Notes under the pieces: model-generated
Databases searched by the model: none
Seen by the model: the letters and a program-made list of their open reading frames with translations, nothing else
Told to the model about the DNA's origin: nothing
Program-made: the position numbers and the translations under genes
In this document: positions 21,944 to 31,880 of the stretch, piece by piece
How the letters are laid out: the number at the start of each line of letters is the position of its first letter
Numbering within the stretch: position 1 is the first letter of the stretch
Assembly (NCBI RefSeq): GCF_022965805.1
Contig: NC_133110.1
Location: forward strand, 30,624,668 to 30,688,667
Reading direction: 5' to 3'
DNA from: Primulina eburnea
Lineage: Eukaryota > Streptophyta > Magnoliopsida > Lamiales > Gesneriaceae
DNA: 64,000 bases

Positions 21944-23742
21944 TGTAAGGCTCGAGAATTGTCCGTATTATTGATGTGGGAATTGTAGAGATAAGAATGC
22001 ATGAATTATGAGATTTTGAGCAGCAGGGCCGAAGCCACACCGCCCCTGCGGTGCTAGGACTACCGCACCCGCGGTGTAGGTGACAGAAAGTTGAGGGAAA
22101 TGTGCGAAGCAACACCGCACCCGCGGTGCTAGCAAGTCCGCACCCGCGGTACTGAGACCGCACCCGCTGTCATGCAAGAGCCGCACCTGCGGTCATCGGA
22201 ATTCAGAAAATGAAATGTTGTCGAAAGCACAGCGCACCCGCGCTCCTAAGTCACCCCACCCGCGGTGCTGCATGCAGAAATGCCACCCTTTCCTCTTGAG
22301 CTGACACATGGCATGGTATATATATGATTTGTGCTGATTCAGTTCTTCCCCATTTCAGTGAAAGCACCGAGAGCTATTTTCAAAGAAGGTGAGAGGTTTC
22401 CTTCATATTAGAATTGAAGTTTTGCAAGATTTAGCCATCCGATTTTAGATCCGACTTCGGTTTTGAACTCCTCCAATCAGTTGCTATTCAAGGATGTAAG
22501 TTTTATTACATTTCAGCATGTCTCAAAATATATGTGTTGGGGAAATTCAGATTTGAGTTAGAATATGTTTTCTTGATATGTTGAGCATGATTTATTCGTT
22601 ACCGAATCGAAATTTGGAGACCATATGCTATTGTTTCGATTTCAGCATGTGTTATGGGAAGATTATGCAGATTGCAGTGTATGTATTGTTGTGTTGATGA
22701 TATTGGGAGTTGATTTGGAATTAGCGTGTTATTATTGAGTTATCGGTATCACGAGACTACGCCGTTATGCCGTTCAACTGTATTGAAATCAAGTATTGTT
22801 TGTATATGAGTTGGTTGTGTTCTATATTGATAGAAGGTGCATCTATATTGCCATTTCAGATTTGAAGTGACAGGTTTGACATTTGATTCGAGATCTCGAC
22901 AGACAGTGCGACAAGAAAGGTATAATTCATGTGGTCTTGGGATTGCACAACTCGATTCAGATTTGATACGAGTTTCCCTAAATCACATACTAGATTGTTA
23001 TTACATTTGATTATGTAATGTTTTGTTTATTGATTTAGATTTGAGTCCTGAGATAGGAGATATTGGCAGACTTGCCAAAACTAGACGTTTCGGTGTATCG
23101 ACGCATAGGAGCAGAGTTGATATATGTGTAGACCCTCGATACAGAGTTGACCGAAGTCTAGGAATAAGACGTACCGTTGCTCCGAGTGGTTGGGTAGGTA
23201 ACAGACCGTCTTATTCACACCGGGATCCCTAGATTAGAAATGAGTCGAGTCAAGAGTTAAATGTTGAATACAGATTTTTATTCTTCTACATGTTTAGATT
23301 TTATTCATGTTACTTGATATATTCTATGCTTTTGTACATGATTATGACATTGCATGCATCCATGTTTTATACTGGGATATGTTTCTCACCGGAGTTATCC
23401 GGCTGTTGTCGTGTCTGTATGTGTGCATGGCAACAGGTGGGGCAGGATCTGGGTCTCGAGCTAGATGAGAGATTGACGATAGCGTGGAGATCACGGGCGT
23501 TGCAGATTTCTAGTGTTTTCCTTTTGACTTGTACTACTTATGTTGTAGTTGGAATTTGAACACTAGCGTATGATTTTACCAAACAGACATGTATGTATAT
23601 TATGTTGTTTATTTAATATCAAGACATGATATGCTTTAGTTATACATTTAAATTAATGTTAAAAGCAAAATTTTGACCCACATTTTCGAGCAAAGATCCA
23701 ATTAAATCCCAAAAGAATTGAGTTAGAGCCCGGGTCCCCACA
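21944..23742 (+). repeat. 3' LTR of fragment H (1799 bp)
   Basis: Preceded by the polypurine tract AGAGGGGGAGAAA (21930-21943). Starts TGTAAGGCTCGAG and ends GGGTCCCCACA. Nearly the same length as the solo LTR at 56598-58403 (1806 bp). A TATATATAT box lies at 22317-22325, 62 bp after the start of the last dyad. Confidence 0.9.
22041..22264 (+). promoter_or_regulatory. Paired dyad array in U3 of H (CGCACCCGCG type)
   Basis: Dyads start at 22041/22064, 22116/22139, 22159/22182 and 22233/22255 (spacings 23, 23, 23, 22), with pair intervals of 75, 43 and 74 bp. Several copies are degenerate (CGCCCCTGCG, CGCACCTGCG, CCCACCCGCG). The array is followed by a strong TATA box at 22317. Confidence 0.73.
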
Positions 23743-24249
23743 AAAAGGATAATTTTAAAGAGAAAAGGTTCATTTTTAAGCATGATTTCTAAAGTTGCAT
23801 ATTTTGAAAGTTTCATGATTGCATAGAAAAATCTATTTTTAGTAAAAGTAATTTTTATGTATGTGATTGTATATTTATGTACTTGCTATATGAGGTTTGA
23901 GCATGCTGAGTCATTAGACTCACTAGGTTTGAATGGTTGCAGGTAATGATGATGTTGAGTCTTCAGGTGCGGACTATCGAGTTATCCGGCGGGCGCAGTG
24001 CATACCCGAGGACCTATAAATTCCGCATATGTTAAAGACTTTTGATGATTTTATTGATTATCGCTTTTAATTTTAGATTTTTAATGCTTATTTTACTTAT
24101 TCCGCATGAATGATTATGGATGATATGGAGTTTTGTTTATTTGATTATTTATGCTAGTTTATTCATGATGAAATAATTATGCATGACATTACAAAAAAAA
24201 AAAAAAAACTAGTGTAAATTAAAATGAATTAGAAGTTAGGGTCGTTTCA

Positions 24250-24388
24250 TACCAACTTCAAGCTTATCCAACCTATCATGTAACGACTCCATTTGGGTCA
24301 TCATCATCCTACTAAAATGCCCAAACAACGCTTCCATTTGAACCTTAGACAAGCCCGGGTTCGAACTATCTCTTACCTCGCTCTCCAT
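24250..24388 (-). pseudogene. Gag N-terminus of element B
   Basis: Reads on the minus strand from ATG at 24388 (MESEVRDSSNPGLSKVQMEA) to the TACCA duplication, and continues at 14432 beyond the TR-GAG insertion. It matches the N-terminus of the intact gag of C (start 31267, MEREVGDSSNPRSSKVQMEV). Confidence 0.88.
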
Positions 24389-25005
24389 TTAATTTCAAAT
24401 TTGTACCTGCAAGAAAACGTTAGTAGAAACAAAATAATCCTCACTCAAATGCTCACGATCACTCCAAAGAAATTCAATCATCTTTTCTCTCAATTTTTTT
24501 TTGCTCACAACAAATACTCACCTTTCACTCCAAGAAATTCACTCGCACTCAAGTATTGTCACTTAAAGTCGAGAGTTCTCTCAAGGTGCTCAAGCTTTGT
24601 AGTTGTGTATCAAACAATCAAGTTTCAACTTGTGAACAATTGTGATCGACCCACTTAGACTGCGTAGACAAGCAATTTGAAGATAAACAATAATTAATTA
24701 TTTTTTTTTTGACTGTGAGAGGCAATTGATTATGACTCTCTAAAGGAAGTAGAACAAGATATCAAAAAGAATTAATGGTGAATTTTCGGAATTTTTGTAC
24801 TCTTTTTTTTTTCGCCTGAGTACTTGCTCGAAAATCACCAAAGAAAAATAAAAAAAATCAACTTTTCTTCGAGAATCACTGATTCACGAAGAGACGAAGA
24901 ACGATAAACGAAAACAGATCTGGAAACTACTAAGAAATAACAGATCTGAAAATTGAATAACAAGATACTTACTTGAATTCAATGAACCTAAGCTCTGATA
25001 CCAAA
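24389..25005 (-). other. 5' leader of element B with candidate intron 24407-24972
   Basis: Between the primer binding site and gag. On the minus strand, CAA|GTAAGTA (donor G at 24972) lies about 20 bases after the primer binding site. A TACTAAC branch-point consensus (24419-24425) and TTGCAG|GT acceptor (24407) lie about 20 bases before the gag ATG. The same sites are present in C. Splicing is inferred, not shown. Confidence 0.6.
24992..25003 (-). other. Primer binding site of element B
   Basis: TGGTATCAGAGC on the minus strand, two bases after the LTR end ATTCACATCA. Complementary to the 3' end of plant initiator-Met tRNA. Confidence 0.9.
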
Positions 25006-25870
25006 TGATGTGAATCTTTGTACGACGAATAGCAAACACGATTAAAATCAAATCGCGCCCTCAATTCAATAACGAACAAATAATCGTTGTTGTCCCGATC
25101 TTTTGAATCAAGTGTGTGTGTTGTGACTTTCACCTCTAAACTATGAAAAGTCTAGCAACAATAAACATGATATAAACAACCGAAATTATAACGAACCTTC
25201 GAAGAACAAGTCGACGACAATCCGCACAAGCACGATCGACAAACGCCACAAAGTTAAAAACTTTGATAAGTTTGATTTTTGAATAACAAAGCGAAGCTTT
25301 GAAAGTTTGAGAGAAAACTCTAAATTTTGATAAAAATATCAATAATGAATCTGAAAAGTGTTCAAAATTTCGTGCAAATATGTCTACATATTAGAAAAAG
25401 ATTGCAAATCTATTTACCAAAATAATCAAAACTCTAACTAGGTAACTAGGATTTTTCCGGAACTGGTTCGCGCTCAGGCGGTAGAATATTACCGCTAGAG
25501 CGCCAAGGGCTCTGCACTATTCACGCCCGGGCGGTAGAATGTTGCCGCTCGGGCGGCGGGTGTTCTAGAAATCACGTCTTGGACAGTCCATCAGGCGCTC
25601 GGGCAGTAGTTTTCTACCGCTCGGGCGCGAAGCATTCTACCACTTTTCTTCGTTCATCACTTGAATGGTGTTCCTATGACTTCTGAACTCACTCCCATGC
25701 ACCACAAACCTTCAGCACTCTGCCCCTTGCTTGTAAGTCCTTCTTCATTGCTCTTAAGTCCGTGCAACGCTTCCTTGAACTTCTTCAATCGTCCCCTCGT
25801 TATTGGTCCCTCCGGCAACTCCAAAGGGTCCCATGCTTTCCTTGGCGCCTGACCATCCGTGTTCGCATCA
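25006..25870 (-). repeat. 5' LTR of element B (865 bp)
   Basis: On the minus strand it begins TGATGCGAACACGGATGG at 25870 and ends ATTCACATCA at 25006. It carries the dyad array at 25471-25627 (pairs 25471/25493, 25524/25546, 25596/25618). The first half on the minus strand can be read as pol tail ([23 protein letters not shown]), as in the 3' LTR. To its right lies the integrase satellite. Confidence 0.9.
25471..25627 (-). promoter_or_regulatory. Paired dyad array in 5' LTR of element B
   Basis: Three pairs of CGCTCGGGCG-like dyads, each 22 bp apart, with pair intervals of 53 and 72 bp. The layout is identical to that in the 3' LTR at 9583-9739. Confidence 0.75.
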
Positions 25871-27132
25871 GGGATTCTATTTTTGTTGTTGTGGATAGAT
25901 TCTCTAAGATGGCACATTTTATATCTTGTCATAAAACCGATGATGCTTCAAACATTGCGGATTTGTTCTTTAGAGAAGTCGCTAGGTTGCATGGCATGCC
26001 TAGGACTATTGTTTCTGGTCGCGATGTTAAATTCTTGAGTTACTTTTGGAATACTTTATGGGCTAAACTTGGCACAAAATTGTTGTTTTCTACTACTTGT
26101 CATCCTCAAACGGATGGACAAACTGAAGTTGTCAATAGAACTTTGGGAAAACTTTTGCGTGCTATTCTTAAAAATAACTTGGATTGAAATTTTTATGGAC
26201 TTTATTTTAGGGTTGCCTAGGACTAAGAAGGGGAGGGATTCTATTTTTGTTGTTGTGGATAGATTCTCTGAGATGGCACATTTTATAGTTTGTCATAAAA
26301 CGATGATTCTTTAAACATGGCGGATTTGTTCTTTAGAGAAGTCGGTAGGTTGCATGGCATGCCTAGGACTATTGTTTCTGGTCGCGAGGTTAAATTCTTG
26401 AGTTACTTTTGGAATACTTTATGAGCTAAACTTGGCCCAAAATTGTTGTTTTCTACTACTTGTCATCCTCAAACGGATGGACAAACTGAAGTTGTCAATA
26501 GAACTTCGGGAACATTTTGCGTGCTATTCTTAAAAAGAACTTGGATTGACATTTCTATGGAATTTATTTTGGGGTTGCCGAGGACTAAGAAGGGGAGGGA
26601 TTCTATTTTTGTTGTTGTGGATAGATTCTCTAAGATGGCACATTTTATAGCTTGTCATAAAACCGATGATGCTTCAAACATTGCGGATTTGTTCTTTAGA
26701 GAAGTCGTTAGGTTTCATGGCATGCCTAGGACTATTGTTTCTGGTCGCAATATTAAATTCTTGAGTTACTTTTGGAAGACTTTATGGGCTAAACTTTGCA
26801 CAAAATTGTTGTTTTCTACTACTTGTCATCCTCAAACGGATGGACAAACTGAAGTTGTCAATAGAACTTTGGGAACACTTTTGCGTGCTATTCTTAAAAA
26901 GAACATGGATTGATATTTCTATGGACTTTATTTTGGGGTTGCCTAGGACTAAGAAGGGGAGGGATTCTATTTTTGTTGTTGTGGATAGATTCTCTAAGAT
27001 GGCACATTTTATAGCTTGTCATAAAACGATGATGCTTCAAACATGGCGGATTTGTTCTTTAGAGAAGTCGCTAGGTTGCATGGCATGCCTAGGACTATTG
27101 TTTCTGGTCGCGATGTTAAATTATTGAGTTAC
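25871..27132 (+). repeat. Integrase-derived 364 bp tandem repeat, segment 1 (about 3.5 units)
   Basis: Units start with GGGATTCTATTTTTG at 25871, 26235, 26597 and 26961 (364, 362 and 364 bp). Each unit translates as a CRM-like integrase catalytic core, from [14 protein letters not shown] through [21 protein letters not shown] and [14 protein letters not shown] to LKKNLD, then runs into [18 protein letters not shown] of the next. As 364 is not a multiple of 3, the frame shifts at each junction, with a TGA after LKKNLD. The second catalytic Asp is Gly in the units read here (VSGRD). Not a gene: a satellite-like array. Confidence 0.93.
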
Positions 27133-28002
27133 TGATGTGAATCTTTGTACGAACGAATAGCAAACACGAATAAAATCAAATCGCGGCCTCAATTCAATAA
27201 CGAACAAAGAATCGTTGTTGTCCCGATCTTTTGAATCAAGTGTGTGTGTTGTGATTTTCACTTCTAAACTATAAAAAGTCTAGCAAGAAATAATCACGAG
27301 ATAAACAACCGAGATTATAACGAACCTTCGAAGAACAAGTCGACGACAATCCGCACAAGCACGATCGACAAACGCCACAAAGTTAAAAACTTTGATAAGT
27401 TTGATTTTTGTTTGACAAAGCAAAAGCTTTAATTTTTTGAGAGAAAACTCAAGAACAATTATAAAATATCAATAATAATCTGAAAAGTTGTCCAAAATTT
27501 CGTGCAACATATGTTTATATCAAAAGATAACAAAAAAATCTAGTTGCCATAATAATTAAAACTCTAACTAGGAAACTAGGATTCTTCCCGAAAATGACTC
27601 GTGCTCGGGCGGTAGAATTTGACCGCTCGAGTGCCAAGGCTTCTGTACTACTCGCGCTCCAGCGGTAGATTATGACCGCTCGGGTGCGAGGCTTTCTGGA
27701 ATTCTTCGCCTCGGACAGTAAGTATGACGCTCGGGCGGTAATGTTTGACCGCTCGGGCGCCGATGCTGCTAGACTCAACTTTGTCTATCACTTGAATAAT
27801 GTTCTTGTGACTTCCAAACTCACTTCCAAGCATCAAAAACCCTCCAGCACTTTGCACCTCGCTCGTAAGACCTTCTTCATTGTTCATAAGTCCGTGCAAC
27901 GCTTCCTTGAACTTCTTCAATCGTTCCCTCGTGATTGGTCCCTCTGGAAATTCCAAAGGGTCCCATGCTTTCCTTGGAGCCTGACCATCCGTGTTCGCAT
28001 CA
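27133..28002 (-). repeat. 3' LTR of element C (870 bp)
   Basis: Reads TGATGCGAAC... from 28002 down to ...ATTCACATCA at 27133. Coding overlap: the pol tail frame 28094-27648 lies mostly inside it. Contains the dyad array 27602-27759. Confidence 0.92.
27602..27759 (-). promoter_or_regulatory. Paired dyad array in 3' LTR of element C
   Basis: Dyads start at 27602/27624, 27655/27677 and 27728/27750: spacing 22 bp in all pairs, pair intervals 53 and 73 bp. Same architecture as in B. Confidence 0.75.
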
Positions 28003-28577
28003 TCCTCCCCTTCTTGAAAAGGATTTGTCCTCAAATCCAGCTCATCACCTACATCAAACAACGACAAGTCACTAACATTAAAAGTAGAACTCACGTTATA
28101 CTCACCTGTTAGATCGAGTTTGTAGGCATTGTCATTGATCCTTTCAAGGACTTGAAATGGTCCATCGCCCCTAGGTAATAGCTTTGAACGTCTTTTCTCG
28201 GGGAACCTCTCCTTCCTCTAGTGTAACCACACCCAATCTCCCTTCTCAAATATCACTTTCTTCTTTCCCTTGTTGGCTTGCTTGGGATTTTGCTCATTCT
28301 TCTTTTCAATATTGGCCTTGACCTTTTCATGCAAACCCCTAACAAATTCAGCTTTCTTTTTGCCATCCATGTTTAACCTTTCACTCACAGGTAAAGACAT
28401 CAAATCCAACGGAGTCAAAGGATTAAAACCATAAACAATCTCAAATGGAGAATAATTCGTAGTTGAATGCGTGCAACGATTATACGCAAACTCTACAAAT
28501 GGTAAACAATCTTCCCAATTCTTTAAGTTCTTTTTAAGAATAGCACGCAAAAGTGTTCGTAAAGTTCTATTGGCCAA
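27648..28577 (-). pseudogene. Integrase C-terminal region and pol tail of element C
   Basis: From 28577 down: [24 protein letters not shown], the domain after the catalytic core, then [17 protein letters not shown] and [13 protein letters not shown] ending at a TAG (28218-28220). The tail resumes after the stop and continues from 28094 (MSSTFNVSDLSLFDVGDELDL) to 27648 inside the LTR. The upstream edge at 28577 is a deletion junction with RT sequence. The TAG is at the same codon as in B. Confidence 0.88.
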
Positions 28578-29337
28578 TCTCGAATAGCACTTACCTTATC
28601 TTCATCAACTTGTATCCCCTTGAGCTTACCACAAAACCAAGAAAGACAAGTTTGTTTGTACAAAAATCACACTTCTTTAAGTTAGCTTACAAATTTTCAG
28701 CCATTAATGTGATTAGTACAAATCTCAAGTGATTAACATGCTCATCCAAGCTCTTTCTATACACTAGAATATCATCAAAGTAAACAACAACAAACTTCCC
28801 TATGTATGCACGCAAGACATGGTTCATTAACCTCATAATGGTGCTAGGAGCGTTAGTTAAGCCAAAAGGCATGGCCATCCACTCATATAACCCGTATTTG
28901 GTTTTAAAAGCAGTTTTCCACTCATCACCTTCTCTCATCCTAATTTGGTGATAACCACTCTTCAAATCAATTTATCTAAAGATACAAGCACCATGCAACT
29001 CATCTAACATATCATCTAGTCTAGGTATGGGATGCCTATACTTAATGGTTATGTTATTGATTGCCCTACAATCTACACACATATGCCATGAGCCATCTTT
29101 CTTAGGAACTAATAAAACAGGCACCGCACAAGGTGACATGGACTCACGCACAAAAACCCTATCTAACAACTCACTTACCTGCCGTTGAAGCTCCTTCGTC
29201 TCCTTCGGATTGCTCCTATAAGCTGGACGATTTGGCAATTCACTCCCGGGCGCCAAATCAATTTGGTGCTCAATCCCCCTCAATGGTGGTAGTCCTTGAG
29301 GTAGCTCCTCCGGAAATATATCATCAAATTCCTGCAA
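28574..29337 (-). pseudogene. RT part of element C, truncated
   Basis: 29337-28972 carries the RT N-terminal region ([54 protein letters not shown]) ending at a stop. 28965-28687 continues with [33 protein letters not shown] and [11 protein letters not shown]. Past LMAENL the sequence carries on for about 110 bases and then joins integrase at about 28573 through a deletion of roughly 1.3 kb relative to B (10544 to 11830). Confidence 0.88.
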
Positions 29338-29573
29338 GAGTGAAACAAAGTGCTCGGAAGGGACCCGGCTATATCACTTGTGTTAAGGAGGATCTCCTTG
29401 TAAAGAATCAACACAAGTGGTTCATGTTTGTGCATCAATTGCTTCAACTCACCTTTTTGGGCTATAAAGGATTTTCTTTTGGCCTCTTTCCTCTCATTTT
29501 TCTTTTGTATGGCTATCTCACTCTTTTGATCATTTTTTTTTTTAGCCATTTCTTTTTTATTCTTCAAGGCCAC
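29338..29573 (-). pseudogene. Lys/Glu-rich linker of element C
   Basis: Continues from the protease region into a strongly basic linker (MALKNKKEMAKKKNDQKSE) and then [11 protein letters not shown] before the RT part; a frameshift near 29340 separates it from RT. The counterpart in B is the pyrimidine-rich tract 12707-12892. Confidence 0.7.
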
Positions 29574-29581
29574 CTCACTTT

Positions 29582-31267
29582 TTAATTCACTCTTTTTTTC
29601 GGCCTCATCTCTCTCTTCTTTTTTTTCAATTGGTCCTCCAACACTTGCTTTGGGGACAAAGGAAGTAATAAAATGGTTTCTTTCTTCAATACAAAAGAGT
29701 ACTTATTCTTGTATCCATCATGTGCCACCCTCCTATCGTATTGCCAAGGCCTACCCAACAAGATATGACATGCATGCATGGGTACCATATCACACAAAAC
29801 CTCATCGACATACTTCCCAATAGAAAAAGGAACTAGCACTAGTTTTGTTACCTTCACTTCCGCACAATCATTCAACCATTGAAGACTATATGGTCGAGGG
29901 TGTTTTAGTGTAGGTAAACCCAATTTCTCTACCATTTCAACACTAGCCACATTAGTACAACTCCCCCCATCTATGATTAAGTTGCAAACCCTTTGATTCA
30001 CAAAACACCTAGTATGGAACAAGTTCTCTCTTTGGTTAGTCTCCTCCTCCTTGACTTGGGCACTCATGATACGCCTAGTTACTAGTGCTTCACCTACAAC
30101 CGCCTCATATCCCTCATCAGGATCCTCTAACGCAGGCATCTCATCATCGTCACTCTCACTTTGGGACTCATATTCACCATAGTCATTTAAAATCATCACC
30201 CTTTTATTAAGACATTCACTAGAAATATGCCCTAACCCTTGACACCTAAAACATTTAACATCTCTAGATCGATTAGAAGGAGTTTCAGATTTACCTTGTA
30301 CTCCTTGCTTAGGCGCCTCTGGTTTGGTCTCAAATTTGGGCTTGGTCATGATATTATTCTCCTCACGCTTCACCACATTTGATCTCCAAGAAGATGATGA
30401 ACCCCCAGTTTGATTGGTGCGGCCAACTCCACGCCTTTTGAGTTGTTGCTCCACTTTTACGGCCATTTGCACCATTTCGTCTAGATCCAAGTAGTGCTTA
30501 AGCTCCACTTGATCTTGAATTTCCCTGTTCAAACCACAAAGAAAACGTGCCTTAGTCGCCTCACTATCCTCCTCAATGTTTGCCCTAATCATGACTACCT
30601 CCATTTCCTTATAGTAGTCCTCAACACTCTTCACCCCTTGCCTTAAAGTTTGTAACCTCTTAAACATCTCCCTATAGTAGTGATTGGGCACAAACCTTTT
30701 TCTCATCACTCTTTTCATCTCATCCCAAGACTCAATAGGTCTCTCTTTATACCTCCTTCTAGTGGTCACTAATTGATCCCACCAAATAAGAGCATAGTCT
30801 AAGAATTCCACCACCGCCAACCTCACCTTCTTTTGTTCGGAGTAGTGGTGACATTCAAACACAAACTCTACCCTCTTTTCCCACTCTAAATACGCCTCCG
30901 GGTCAGATTTCCCATGGAACGATGGAATTTTCATCTTAATGCTACCCATGTTACCATCTTCCCTATCCCCATCATATCTACCCCGTACGGCTTCTCTTTT
31001 TCCCCTACCGTATCCTCTACCTCTTCCATTCATACCCCAATTCTCATTTTGACTCTCCTCATCTCCACCCAAATCATACTCCTCATCCTCTCTACTCAAA
31101 TCCTTAGGTTTAGACTTACTCCCACTAACACCAACCTCAAGCTTATCCAACCTTTCATGTAACGACTCCATTTGGGTCGACTTCATCCTACTAAAATGCC
31201 CAAATAACACCTCCATTTGTACCTTAGACGACCTCGGGTTCGAACTATCTCCTACCTCCCTCTCCAT
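29582..31267 (-). CDS. Gag-protease of element C (561 codons, open)
   Basis: The longest intact CRM-like frame here. It starts at ATG 31267, about 20 bases after the candidate splice acceptor. Residues 1-50 are a coiled-coil-like N-terminus (HFSRMKSTQMESLHERLDKLEVG), followed by an acidic/Arg-Gly-rich stretch and the capsid-like domain (IKMKIPSFHGKSDPEAYLEWE, YALIWWDQLVTTRRR, RFVPNHYYREMFKRLQTL, DYYKEMEVVMIRANIEED). A zinc knuckle CFRCQGLGHISSEC and a protease-like domain with IIDGGSCTNVAS follow. Gag would form the virus-like particle. The frame ends in the basic linker (KKKKREMRPKKRVN) without joining RT. Still capable of encoding Gag; expression unknown. Confidence 0.88.
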   Translation of the reverse strand: MEREVGDSSNPRSSKVQMEVLFGHFSRMKSTQMESLHERLDKLEVGVSGSKSKPKDLSREDEEYDLGGDEESQNENWGMNGRGRGYGRGKREAVRGRYDGDREDGNMGSIKMKIPSFHGKSDPEAYLEWEKRVEFVFECHHYSEQKKVRLAVVEFLDYALIWWDQLVTTRRRYKERPIESWDEMKRVMRKRFVPNHYYREMFKRLQTLRQGVKSVEDYYKEMEVVMIRANIEEDSEATKARFLCGLNREIQDQVELKHYLDLDEMVQMAVKVEQQLKRRGVGRTNQTGGSSSSWRSNVVKREENNIMTKPKFETKPEAPKQGVQGKSETPSNRSRDVKCFRCQGLGHISSECLNKRVMILNDYGEYESQSESDDDEMPALEDPDEGYEAVVGEALVTRRIMSAQVKEEETNQRENLFHTRCFVNQRVCNLIIDGGSCTNVASVEMVEKLGLPTLKHPRPYSLQWLNDCAEVKVTKLVLVPFSIGKYVDEVLCDMVPMHACHILLGRPWQYDRRVAHDGYKNKYSFVLKKETILLLPLSPKQVLEDQLKKKKREMRPKKRVN

Positions 31268-31866
31268 CTAATTTCAAATATGTACCTGCAAGAAAACGTT
31301 AGTAGAAACAAAATAATCCTCACCCAAATGCTCACGGCCACTCCAAAGAAATTCACTCGTCTTTTCTCTCAATTTTTTTTTGCTCACAACAAATAATCAC
31401 TAGCCACTCCAAAGAAATAACACTCACACTCAAATGTTTCCACTCGAATTTGATGCTTCTCTCGAAGGTGTGTTCAAGCTTTGTATTTGAGTTTATCAAA
31501 CAATCAAGTTCCAACTTGTGAACAAATGCGACCGACTCACTTGGACTGTGTAGACAAGAAATTCGAATATATATATATATATATATTTTTACTGTGAGAG
31601 GCAATTGATTATGACTCTCTAAAGAATATAGAACAAGATATCAAAAAGAAATAATGGTGAATTTTCGGAATTTTTGTACTTTTTTTTTTGGCTGAGTACT
31701 ACTCAAAAATCCCCAAAAAAAGACACAAACAAAATTCGAGAATCACAGATTCACGAAAAAAGTTACGAAGAACGATAGACCAAAACAGATCTGAAACAAA
31801 CGAAGAAATAATACAGATCAGCAAATTTAATAACAAGATAACTTACTTGAATTTCAATAAACCTGG
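31268..31866 (-). other. 5' leader of element C with candidate intron 31286-31846
   Basis: The same layout as in B: donor CAA|GTAAGT with intron start at 31846, TACTAAC branch point about 10 bases before acceptor TTGCAG|GT with intron end at 31286, and gag ATG at 31267. A short (AT)n run lies at 31566-31586. Otherwise no features are visible. Confidence 0.6.
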
Positions 31867-31878
31867 GCTCTGATACCA
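31867..31878 (-). other. Primer binding site of element C
   Basis: TGGTATCAGAGC on the minus strand, two bases from the LTR. Confidence 0.9.
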
Positions 31879-31880
31879 AA

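Larger units (their letters stand above)
21042..23742 (+). mobile_element. Fragment H: 3' end of an E-family Ty3/gypsy element
   Basis: Begins abruptly inside the integrase core ([20 protein letters not shown]) and continues to a complete 3' LTR (21944-23742). There is no 5' part. The left junction lies in the first 86 bp repeat of the TR-GAG LTR, and the right end is a normal LTR end. This is best explained as a regular insertion followed by a deletion that removed the 5' part of H and about 320 bp of the LTR. Confidence 0.85.
14433..24249 (+). mobile_element. Gag-only Ty3/gypsy element (TR-GAG type) with very long LTRs
   Basis: Complete insertion: 5' LTR 14433-17325, primer binding site, a gag frame, polypurine tract, 3' LTR 18930-24249 and TACCA duplications. 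Between gag and the polypurine tract there are only about 280 bases, without protease, RT or integrase. Non-autonomous elements with only a gag gene are known in plants as TR-GAGs; they depend on enzymes from another element. The LTRs are 2.9 kb, and the two copies differ at only a few percent where compared, so the insertion is fairly recent. The 3' LTR is interrupted by Ty3 fragment H. Confidence 0.9.
18930..24249 (+). repeat. 3' LTR of TR-GAG, interrupted by Ty3 fragment H
   Basis: LTR sequence at 18930-21041 and 23743-24249. Relative to the 5' LTR, about 320 bp (16504-16818, including the 86 bp repeats) are missing and replaced by fragment H. A roughly 40 bp stretch near 20430-20475 is present here but not in the 5' LTR. 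Ends GGGTCGTTTCA, followed by TACCA. Confidence 0.9.
9300..25870 (-). mobile_element. Element B: CRM-like Ty3/gypsy, minus strand, with nested TR-GAG element
   Basis: Minus-strand element with 5' LTR at 25006-25870, primer binding site at 24992-25003, gag split by the TR-GAG insertion (24250-24388 and 13760-14432), protease, RT, RNase H, integrase and a pol tail that runs into the 3' LTR (9300-9983, cut by element 2). The LTR begins TGATGCGAAC, and coding sequence overlaps the 3' LTR; both are typical of centromeric (CRM) chromoviruses, so I call it CRM-like. No chromatography of subtype (CR motif) was possible by eye. Its right end abuts the integrase satellite; its left end is outside the window. 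Confidence 0.85.

Noticed and set aside
25762..27127. A protein family of tandem integrase paralogues
   Set aside because: The unit length is not divisible by three, each unit ends in TGA after LKKNLD, and the units are interrupted by insertions. It is a DNA satellite and not a gene cluster.
31560..31590. (AT)n microsatellite as a regulatory element
   Set aside because: A short AT dinucleotide run in the leader of C, absent from the corresponding leader of B. No reason to assign a function.
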